NCBI GenBank assembly: GCA_949361645.1
Contig: OX442419.1
Location: 3,640,706-3,704,705 of the forward strand
Length of the DNA: 64,000 bases
Origin: Spongilla lacustris
Taxonomy: Eukaryota; Porifera; Demospongiae; Spongillida; Spongillidae
Direction of reading: 5' to 3'
The translations under genes were made by a program, and so were the position numbers. The notes under the pieces are model-generated. The model saw only the letters and a program-made list of their open reading frames with translations, searched no databases and had not been told where the DNA came from. Of this stretch, positions 46,501 to 58,500 are shown piece by piece (the first letter of the stretch is position 1; each line of letters opens with the position of its first letter).

Positions 46501-49500
46501 CGGGTGCGTACAAGATGTACCAATCAAACCCTGATCTTTGGTTGGTCCTGGGCCTGTTGAATGGACAGGTAATACATTTGTACATGTACATGTACAAATG
46601 TATTACCTGTCGGTTATCTCAATAAGGGCCAATGATGTCATATTTGTGCACTAACCTCTCTACAGTGAAGGGCTTGCACCAACATTGTACCGACTAAGCC
46701 ACTTTCTACATGTACATGTAAAATGCATGAATCTGATTTTCTATGGAGTGTTCTGTGCTCAATGTACATGTACATTTGTGTGTGTGTGCATATGTGTGTA
46801 TGTGTGTGCATATGTGTGTGTGTGTGTGTGTATGTGTGTGTGCATGTGTGTGTATGTGTGTGCATATGTGTGTATGTGTGTGCATATGTGTGTGTGTGTG
46901 TGTATGTGTGTGTGCATGTGTGTGTATGTGTGTGCATATGTGTGTATGTGTGTGCATATGTGTGTGTGTATGTGTGTGTGTGTGCATATGTGTGTATGTG
47001 TGTGCATATGTGTGTATGTGTGTGCATATGTGTGTATGTGTGTGTGTATGTGTGTGTGCATGTGTGTGTATGTGTGTGCATATGTGTGTATGTGTGTGCA
47101 TATGTGTGTATGTGTGTGCATATGTGTGTGTGTATGTGTGTGTGTGTCCGAGTGTGCATATACATGTATGTGTATGTGTGTGCATATGTGTGTGTGCATA
47201 TGTATGTGTGTGCATATGTGTGTGTGTGCACTTGTGGCCTAATGGCTGTTCTTTTATTCCCTAGTGGATTGACAAGATACGGACGCCCAGGGCCTCCAAT
47301 GAGGTTAGGCAGAGCCTCTTTCTCAAGCTGTCAGGTTGGTGGGAGCATTACCATGTGACCCTCTACATGTGTGTACCCATGTGACCCTCTACATGTGTCA
47401 TGTGACCCTCTACATGTGTCATGTGACCCTCTACATGTGTCATGTGACCCTCTACATGTGTCATGTGAGGCACTTCTTCCAGGTGAGCTCCAGAGAAGGA
47501 TTGGAGTGAAAGCTCTTGGTCTTGGTGGCAATGTTGTACTAGGGTGAGTTATGTTTCAATTGTGTACCTGTACATGTGTGTGTGTGTGTTTGTACATATA
47601 TGTGTGTGTGTGTGAATGTGTGTATGTGTAATGTATATGTGTGGTTGTGTGTGTGTATGTGCGCACATGTATGTGTGTGTACACATGTATGTGTGTGTAT
47701 GTACATGTGTCTGTACATACATGTGCAGACCTACATGTATACGTATATATGTACATGTATAGATCTGCAGCTGTGTGTGGTTTTATTTTTCGATGTGCCT
47801 TTTGTCTGCCTTCTACGGAGTGTGCAAGTGTATCAGGGATGCTGTTGTACAGTGTATTAGCTGGAATGGGTAGACACACCAGATGTAAGTGCCTGGTGGT
47901 TGCCCCTCTCTCTCCACATGTGCAGCTATCATCAGTTCTTTGACCTTGAGGGGGAGACGGGTATAGTGGTGCGTGGGATTGGGACCTGTGCGCTGGTGAA
48001 GCATCCGGCTAGGGAGGAGCTGGCCTCTGTGATAACCCCGGCCATCATGGAGGAAAGGTAAGGTGGGCAGTATGTGGGTGTATGTAGATGTGCTGCATGT
48101 ACATACATGTATGAGTGTGTGTGGTGTGTGTAAATGTACATGTATGTGTGGAGAGGGTATGGTGTATATGTATGTGTGGGTGTGGTGTATGTGTACATGT
48201 AGCTGTATGTCAAAGGAATGCTTAAAATCCATGGATCTCATTAGGCATACGTGACATGCATGTACATGTACATGTGCATGTAATAGAACTAGAAAAAATC
48301 ATGTACATGTATTGGAAGTATTTAGCTTAGTTTCTAGAGAAGTTAGACCTGCATATCTGTTTCAGCCTTGTGTAATTGTGCTTATGCAATAAAAGAATAT
48401 AAAATAGAACTTTTTTATTGAATTTACGTGTAATATGTGTGTATGATTATGGTTGCTATTACATGTACATGTAGTTTTCATATTGCTTTGGGCCTGAGGG
48501 GGGTGTGCCACATTTGCCTAACATGCATATGGTAACTGCGGGGACTCTATGCATGTACATGTACATGCTCATAGCATGTGGGGTGCCCAATACATTGTAG
48601 ATACAGGTACATGTAGATCATACTGCATATGTACGCCATGATCCCTCCCTCTCACCTTTCTTAAACCTATGATACCGATTGACAATGATTCAATCGCGAA
48701 CTCGTCATTTGATTTTCATTCTAGCGACACATACACGCCCACCCACTGTAGAAGCACAAGCAGTGCATGTCTATTGTCACACCTTGTTCCCTCCTCCCCA
48801 GACCTCCTTCCACTGAACCAACCAAGTTACCTCTGGAGAGAGCTAAGAAGCCTAGCTGCTCTGATGTCGACCAGCCCCCTGCCAAGATGGACACTTCGTG
48901 TGTCACTCCTCAGTGCTCAGAACATGTGTTGGGTGCAGGTGCATGTGTGGGTGTGAGTGCATGTGGGTGTGAGTGCATGTGTGTGCATGTGGGTGTGAGT
49001 GCATGTGTGTGGATGTGAGTGTGAGTGCATGTGTGTGCATGTGGGTGTGGGTACATGTGTGTGGATGTGAGTGCATGTGTGGGTGGATTTGAGTGTGTGT
49101 AAATGAGTGTGTACATGTACATGTGTAGATGTAGGTTTGTGCATGTGTGTGGGTGTGAGTGCATGTGTGTAGGTGTGAGTGCATGTGTGGGTGTGGGTGT
49201 GAGTGCATGTGTGGGTGTGAGTGCATGTGTGGGTGTGAGTGCATGTGTGAGTGTGAGTGCATGTGTGTAAGCACAACACTTACTTCTCCCCTTCTGTGCT
49301 CCTCCACATCAATCTGTTTCTTCACTAGCCAGTATGTCAGCCATGATTGATGGTCCTGTTGTTGGAGTGCCAGCAAGTGCCTCTGTGCTCAAGCCAGTCT
49401 TCAGCTCCGAAGTGAGTCACCAGGGGAGGAAGGGAGGAAGGGATAAGCATATGCGATGTGGAACCTTCCCTAAAGGCTACCCTTCTACACACTCACCTTC

Positions 49501-52500
49501 CCTAAAGGCTACCCTTCTACACACTCACCTTCCCTAAAGGCTACCCTTCTACACACTCACCTTCCCTAAAGGCTACCCTTCTACACACTCACCTTCCCTA
49601 AAGGCTACTCATCTTCCCTAAAGGCTACCCTTCTACACACTCACCTTCCCTAAAGGCTACCTTTCTACACACTCACTTTCCCTAAAGGCTACCCTTCTAC
49701 ACACTCACCTTCCCTAAAGGCTACCCTTCTACACACTCACCTTCCCTAAAGGCTACCCTTCTACACACTCACCTTCCCTAAAGGCTACCCTTCTACACAC
49801 TCACCTTCCCTAAAGGCTACCCTTCTACACACTCACCTTCCCTAAAGGCTACCCTTCTACACACTCACCTTCCCTAAAGGCTACCCTTCTACACACTCAC
49901 CTTCCCTAAAGGCTACCCTTCTACACACTCACCTTCCCTAAAGGCTACCCTTCTACACACTCACCTTCCCTAAAGGCTACCCTTCTACACACTCACCTTC
50001 CCTAAAGGCTACCCTTCTACACACTCACCTTCCCTAAAGGCTACCCTTCTACACACTCACGAGCTTTCCCTACATCTAGTGGCTACCCTTCTACACACTC
50101 ACCAGCCTTCCTGTTGGCATGCTGAAGCATATTGGAGGACTGGTGTCGGCCAAATCTGTGAAGCTGCTTGACAAAATTAACAATCCGGGTTAGTGGTGAA
50201 GTATGATTGTTCATATACATGTATGTATTAAGGCAATGTACATGTACATGTGTACATGTGTACATTGCTTTGTTGTCCTTTTGTATTGCAATCATTTTGA
50301 AGCAAGTGCATGTACATGTACATACATGCACTTACCGCGTACATGAAAGAATTTAACCAGGAATGCTCTGGCAGAGTTTTTTTTTTTTTTGGCACAACAT
50401 GGATGCTGCTTCTGAAACAGGTGTCATTTTGTTTGATATTATCTCTGGGAATTCCAACCACCCTCCCTCCCTCCCTCCCTCCCCCCAATAATTTAAATCA
50501 ATTCTACAGTCCCGATAAATCACTCCCTCTAAAGAGGTAAAACCCATACATGTACATGTACTTCTCATTTGGTTATTACACTTTAGTAATACATGTATCA
50601 TGCAATGTGACTCCACCCCTCCCTGGCATGTGACTCCACCCCTCCCTGGCATGTGATCCACCCCTCCCTGGCATGTGATCCACCCCTCCCTGGCATGTGA
50701 TCCACCCCTCCTTGGCATGTGATCCACCCCTCCTTGGCATGTGATCCACCCCTCCTTGGCATGTGATCCACCCCTCCTTGGCATGTGATCCACCCCTCTC
50801 TGGCATGTGATCCACCCCTCCTAGGCATGTGATTTATCCTTCCCTGGCCATACCCTTTTAATTTTATCTCTAACCCCATCCTCCCCCTCCCCATTCTCCC
50901 CCTCCCCATCCTCCCCCTCCCCATCCTCCCCCTCCCCATCCTCCCCCTCCCCATCCTCCCCCCCTCCACACGCCCACAGATGAGCCAGAGACTCGTGATG
51001 CCTGGTGGCAAGAGGTGCGTAGTGAGGTCAGGTCACATACCAGGAGTATGGGGTGCAATGCTGTCATAGGTTATATGGAGTCCACCAGTATTTGGTAGGC
51101 CTGCTGTGGCCTGTTTGTGTGCATGTTTGTGTACATGTTGTTTGTGTACATGTTTGTGTACATGTTGTTTGTGTACATGTTTGTGCGCATATTTGTGTAC
51201 ATGTTTGTGTGCATATTTGTGTACATGTTTGTGTGTGCATGTTTGTGTACATGTTTGTGTGCATGTTTGTGTACATGTTTGTGTGCATGTTTGTGTAACA
51301 TGTTTGTGTGCATATTTGTGTACATGTTTGTGTGTGCATGTTTGTGTACATGTTTGTGTACATGTTTGTGTGCATGTTTGTGTGCATGTTTGTGTGCATG
51401 TTTGTGTGCATGTTTGTGTACATGTTTGTGTACATGTTTGTGTACATTTGTGTGCATGTTTGTGGGCATGTTTGTGTACATGTTTGTGTGCATGTTTGTG
51501 TACATGTTTGTATACGTGTTTGTGTACATGTTTGTGTACATGTTTGTGTGCATGTTTGTGTGCATGTTTGTGTGCATGTTTGTGTGCATGTTTGTGTACA
51601 TGTTTGTGTACATGTTTGTGTACATTTGTGTGCATGTTTGTGGGCATGTTTGTGTACATGTTTGTGTGCATGTTTGTGTACATGTTTGTATACGTGTTTG
51701 TGTACATGTTTGTGTACATGTTTGTGTGCATGTTTGTGTATATGTTTGTGTGCATGTTTGTGTACATGTTTGTGTACATGTTTGTGTACATGTTTGTGTG
51801 CATGTTTGTGTGCATGTCCGTGTGCATACATCTTGGTCCTGAAAGTCCCAGCTGCAATGTTATGATTCCTGTGTATTGTCACTTGAGATACAGTAGTACT
51901 GTATTTGTACAGTACGTTCGTGTACAATGTATGTTCATGGACCCCCAAAAATTTTGTACAAGTTTGCAGAAGTGGATTACATGTACATGTACATAAGACA
52001 CTGTACATACGTTTATGTACATGTACATGCATGTACATAATAGCAAACATGCACGTGTACACATATTAAATGTATTACATGTCATTGTTCTGCACAGCGA
52101 CACTCTGTGTGTGTTCTCTGCTGTTGGTACGGCTGTGTCAGTTGATCCCCAGGTTGGGGGAGGAGCAGATGACAGTACTGTTGATGGCGGAAAACGGTGT
52201 AAGTTAAACAATCAAAAAGCCATGGGCCTGCTTGTATTGCAAGATACATGCACACATATACCTTGTAGATTTCATGATTACAGAAGGAAATGAAAATGCA
52301 GTAAACACAAAACAATTTGCCTCTTTGGGAGATACAAGAGCGACGATTAATCGCAATAGGAGCTTATATATATATTTGTTTGCGTGTGATGTCATTAGCG
52401 TATACACCGTTAATTGCCAATGCGTGGGTGTTAAAATGACTGATACGTTTTTTGCAGGAGGTGGGGTGCTTATTTCACAATAGACCCTCACTTCCTATAC

Positions 52501-55500
52501 TGATTTTCATCTACATATGTCAATGAACAACTACCCAAGTGGACGCATCCCAATTCAACAATAAGTCGTTATTTAGCAAATACCACCCCCCCCCCCCCCC
52601 CCCCTAGCCTAGGGATATTGCATGGTACAATGTATGCCTAGGGATATTGTATACTGTTGTCGTATGCGTATCATACACTGTACATGTATATTAGAATAAT
52701 ATAAACAATCATGTGGGTTGAACTGGCATTATTTCTCATACACATGTACATGCAGTTCCACATACTTTATTGTCTTATGTTTCTAGTGTCCGCACTGAAT
52801 AGTTCATTGGAGGCATCAGCTGACAGGGAAGGGGAGGTGACCACAGCCACTAAGGAGGGGGAGGTAGCCACAAGGTACAGTGTACATCATAAGGCGGGAC
52901 CATGGCGGGACAAATTAGCAATGAATTGTGGGTAATGTACATATATGGGCATGGTTGGTGGGAAATGTCCAACATTTTAAAACTAAAACTGGAAACCGCG
53001 TGTCATGCACAGCATCAAAGGAAATAATTTTTAAAGTAATCTTGGTGATGTTGGCATGTTCTATCAGTCCATTTGGAATATTAAAAAAATCTTTAAGAAT
53101 GCTTGCAAAACCACAAAAGAGCACTAAATACAATATTTGCTATGATGTAATGCAACCTAGAGCTATGATCTAGGCACCGTTACAACTATTATGTAATGCA
53201 GTCTGGGCACCTTTACAACTATGATGTAATGCACTTGCTATGATGTAACACGGTATTTCTGCTGCTGCTTGTTTTGTATGTCGAGGTACTTCATCTAAAG
53301 AGGTGCTGCCATGATGTGAAACATTTCATGCCACAGGTTTATGTACATTGGAGTGTGGCTTCAAATTCCCACTGTATGTCCTCATGTATGTGCATGTGTT
53401 TAATCTTTGCTACCATGTAATTCCACACCTTATCTTATCTTCATTGACAATCATGCATTGAATTTAAGTTTGGTTTTGTATACATGTACCCTATAAGGCA
53501 TGGTCTTGTGTATTCAAGAACAATTCTTGGTATCAACCACAGAAGTATTTAATTAACTAATTGTCACTTGTCACTGCATTTTCCTAGTATTGGGTCAAAC
53601 AATTCCTGGTAAACCAGCTGTAGGTACATAGTGCAATATAGGCATGCATGTACTGCCTGCTGGTCAGACCTGTGGTATCTAACTCTAATCATCTATGTAT
53701 ACTGGAACAGAAATAAAATATCTCACAATGACAAAAGTCAAATGTACCGGAAGTAAAAGATTGTACATGTGTACACTGGATAAGTCCCTACTTATATGTG
53801 CATGTATATCACCATGGTCTTCCTATCTCTTCAGCTGTGAAGATAATATTAACTGTTCTGTTTGCCATGCTCCTTATATGGCAGTGAAGCTTCCCTTTGA
53901 AGCCAAGCTGGGCCAATGCTCGCTTTGCCAGTAAGTGCTAAGGGAGAGATGTATTTCTTGTGTGCATGCGCACGATGGAGTCTTTTGAGGCATTTGGTCT
54001 TGATGGTTCTTGTGCCCATACATGTACATGTATCAAGACCTGTTGGTGGTGTCAATGTTGTACGTCACCCATTGATCCTACAGTGTGCACATCACTGCAT
54101 GTGTGTGTACATGTTCTTAGGATTGTAATCTGTAATTACATACATGTACATGTATTATGTAATATATCGTGTACACTGTACATATGTACATGTTTTGTGT
54201 ACGTTTAATTGCATGTGGCTACATGGTTGTATCCATGCATGTTCCGAAATTGTTCCCAGTATGTTGTTTTATATTAGACATAATGATATGTCTTGGTACA
54301 CGTACATGTGCAATTTACAGTAATGATTCGTGCTGGTAAAGGGATGATTCAAGTACTGTTACAGTGATGATACAGTGATGATCATGTGCTGTATGTATGT
54401 ATCTATGTATGTACTGGTACATGCACATACATACAACAATGTATTTACCCCCAGCTTTCACCTCACCCACCCAGTCAAAAACCAGTTCCCTCCGTTCTGC
54501 TTTCTACTGGAGACCTTCCCGTGGGGCTGTTGGTGAGGGGGAGGGGCTGCCTGGTGCAGGCTGTGGTGTGCCACTCCAAGAGGAGGATGAGGGGAGATGA
54601 TAACGCCATCTATGTTGGCAAGGCAAGAGGGGGAGGGGAGCCTGGGTGATAAGTGATTGGTCAGCTGTTGAACTTGTTATACAGGAATGTGTACATATAG
54701 ATGTGACCATTTTATACAGTATGGAGATGTACAGTACTGTACATTTTGGGGTACATGTATACAGTACTTTACACTTTGGGGATATATACATGTACTTTAC
54801 ACTTTGGGAATATACACATGTATAGTACTTTACACTTTGGGAATATACACATGTATAGTACTTTACACTTTGGGAATATACATATGTACAGTACTGTACA
54901 CTTTGGGGATATACACATGTACATGTACAGTATTGTATACCTTGCAAGGTTTGCATGTTAACTTTGATAACCAAGAATTGCTTGCAACTGTGCCTGTATA
55001 TGGTTTATTAACTTTACACTATATACATATAGTACAGTATGCACACTGTATAATAGCTCTGATATCTTGTTGTAAGGAATGTACATGTAACACTAAGTGG
55101 AGTGGATTCAGTGAAGAGGATACCAGTGTCCCTCCTTATAAAGTCAGTATTGTACCGTGTACAGGGTACATGTATGCCAGGACCATGTACATGTATGCCA
55201 GGACCATGTACATGTATGCCAGGACCATGTACATGTATGCCAGGACCATGTACATGTATGCCAGGACCATGTACATGTATGCCAGGACCATGTACATGTA
55301 TGCCAGGACCGTGTATATGTATGCCAGGGCCATGTACATGTATGCCAGGACCATGTACATGTACATGTATGCCAGGACCGTGTACTTGTATGCCAGGACC
55401 GTGTACATGTATGCCAGGACCATGTACATGTATGCCAGGACCATGTAACCACCACCCCCTCACCCCTCTTACCCCCCAATCTGAGCTGTGCTTGTACGTG

Positions 55501-58500
55501 TGTATATGTCCTTAATGAATTTCATTACTTCAGGAGCTACCATTTGTCGAGTACAACCTCCACCACAGGCTGATCAACAAGCTAACTCTCCTGAAAATGA
55601 ACGCCATCTTTGGTTTGAAAGTTCAGATGTCCATTGGAGAGACCATGATTGTGGGAGTGGCAGTACGTACGGATTATTAATTTTCGAACGTCTCACGTTT
55701 ACATGTATGTGTCGATGGGTACCCACTGCAATGGCACAATGTAGAGTGCCAAGCTCAGTGTGCTTGTGACATGTGCACGTGTGCCTGGGTGTGTTTTGAT
55801 TTGCTGTGCACTGCTGGATGTTCAAGTGTAAATGTACATGGGTGTGCACTTTTTGCATGCATGCTGTCCAATCTATTTTTCCTCTCACGTTGTTTTTAGA
55901 CTGGCACTGCTGTGTACCTTGAAGCACTCCCCTCACCCAGATCGAGCCACAGAGCTAAGGAGTGTGCATTATATGGAGACGGCACACTGCCTGCAATGGT
56001 GAGCAAACCACAGCAGCAAGAGGAGGTCAAGAAGAAGTCTGTCACAGAGGCATCTTGTGTACGTGTAGGTCACAGAGCCATCTTGTGTACGTGTAGGTCA
56101 CAGAGCCATCTTGTGTACGTGTAGGTCACAGAGCCATCTTGTGTACGTGTAGGTCACAGAGCCATCTTGTGTACGTGTAGGTCACAGAGCCATCTTGTGT
56201 ACGTGTAGGGTGTGCCTTTCATTACCCAGCATACATGTACATGTATTTGTACACTGTGCACATACATGTACAATGTACATGTACTGGATTACGTACATGT
56301 ACATGTAAGTGATGGCATGTGCTTTGATGTGCATACACATGTATATGCATCATCGTACATACTTGTATACAAATGTACATGTACATTGCATGTGCTTTGT
56401 GCACATACATGTACATACATGTATATGTAGTGCATCCTGTATGTATGCACATGTACATGTATGTGCACACTAATGGCTACACTCACATTTGTGGATGCAA
56501 TACTTGTACATGTACATGTTATGTTCGTACCACATGCCCAGGATGTGACAGGGATGGGGACCCCCACAGAGCTCAGTGGTACAGCTTTTGTGCTAGAGGA
56601 GCGCCATGATGAGGTGGACTGTGCGGCTGGGCCCAGGAAAGACCAGGTCCCCACCATGGTTGAAGTGAGTGCATGGATTAGGGATTTATGGGTACATGGG
56701 AGGGATTTATGAGTACGTGGGAGGGATTTATGGGTATGTGGGAGGAATTTATGGGTACATGGGAGGGATTTATGGGTACATGTGAGAGATTTATGGGTAT
56801 GTGGGAGGGACTTACATGTATGGGTACATCATATGGGGATTGACATGTATGGGTACATGTGAGAGATTTATGGGTACATGGGAGGGATTTATGGGTACAT
56901 GTGAGAGATTTATGGGTATGTGGGAGGGACTTACATGTATGGGTACATCATATGGGGATTGACATGTATGGGTACATGTACACCATAGGATTTACTTGTG
57001 TGGGTATTTTTTTTGGTCAGTTTATTTTGTAAGCTGCATGTCATGACCAAAAACAGGCTCATAGCCAGGTAGTCTGGCGGGGGGGGGGGGGGAGGGGGGG
57101 GATCGATTAATAGGACTGCGGGACTTAAGGGAGTACAGGGCCGTAGCCTAAGTGGTCTGGCTATAATTCAGCCGGGGAAGGGGGGGGGGGGGGGGGTCGC
57201 TGTCGGCCGATTCAACCTGTTTGGGGGGGGGGGGGGGGGGGGTGCTGTCGCTGTCAAAAAGGGATTGATCCCTCCTATCCCCCCCTGGCTATGGGCCTGA
57301 GGGGGGGGGGGGGGGATCCCTCGCGATGGGCTACGATGGGCCGCAAAGCACCTTCGGGCCTCATGCAAAGAAAATTAAGTACGATAACTAGACGGGGCAG
57401 AATTCAACCATCGAATGGGGAGGATCGACCGATTCCCCGATCCCCCCCTGCCGACGGGCCTGAAAAAATTGCCAGCTAAATGTACCTCCAAGGCATACAT
57501 GTACAGTATGTCTACATATACATGTTACAATAGGTTAATGGAATGGCTTACTTGCTATGCCTCTCAACTTGCAGCCCTGTAAGATAACTGTACGGTCTTG
57601 CATGGCAAAAATTAATTGCCTACAGTGTACTAGCTGGGGACATGGCTATTGTACCTGCACATGTAGCTGGGAAGAAACTGCAGGAATTGGTATACACACG
57701 TACATGTACATGTATATCTCAAGCCTTTGAATTTCTTTAATCGTTATTCAAGTTCTTTTCTTTGCTTCTTCCTCTCTTGATTATAGTTGTTACGACTTTT
57801 GGTTGCTGTTTTAGTTCACCACTCCCACCCTTTCCCTCAACTTGTTACAATTGCCCCACTGTATACCAGGTCATCGGCTGTGAATGTAAATAAGTGGTCA
57901 CAACTACATGTACATGTACATACATGTACATGTGCAACAGGTTCAAGAACTGCCCTCACTTTTGGGGTAACAGTAAATCCAATGCGTCTAAATCAAAGGT
58001 CTTTTGTGACATTGATAGTTGTCTAGCCATCTCCCTAGCCCAGTCCAATGCACGGGCTTTCTTCTCGAGGTGCACAAACTATGTTGCACATAATGAACTT
58101 TTGGAATAGAGTTGTAAATCAGTTTTACACTCTTTTATTATGGATTAGTATGCAATTGAATACAGTGTGTCTTAAAATATGATAGGAAAGGTCCACGTTA
58201 TTAACGGTCAACAGTGGTTGGAAGATACATGTATGCACACTGTGGTATGGTAAATCCTCCAATCCTGTTGCTCGTGCATGTAAATAAACAGCAGTCGTAG
58301 AAAATGAACAACAGATATCATCAGCCTACATGTACATTGTGTATTGTTGTCNNNNNNNNNNNNNNNNNNNNNNNNNNNNNNNNNNNNNNNNNNNNNNNNN
58401 NNNNNNNNNNNNNNNNNNNNNNNNNNNNNNNNNNNNNNNNNNNNNNNNNNNNNNNNNNNNNNNNNNNNNNNNNNNNNNNNNNNNNNNNNNNNNNNNNNNN

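Noticed and set aside
46638..47358. Long open frames rich in Cys/Val (plus strand) or His/Thr (minus strand)
   Set aside because: They are translations of the TG/CA microsatellite and stay open in every frame.
48724..48801. Longer version of C2CD5 exon 10 starting at 48724
   Set aside because: It is open but in a frame that does not join exon 11; the 48802 start keeps phase on both sides.
49455..50062. Regular 32-bp repeats resembling a CRISPR array
   Set aside because: The units are contiguous with no unique spacers, the genome is animal, and no cas genes exist. It is a minisatellite.
51033..52062. Frames of 180-330 codons on both strands
   Set aside because: They read through the 12-bp TGTTTGTGTACA satellite; the unit length divides by three, so frames cannot close.
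55014..55573. Several frames over 100 codons with a repeating heptapeptide
   Set aside because: The 21-bp minisatellite keeps all six frames open; it lies in intron 17 of C2CD5.
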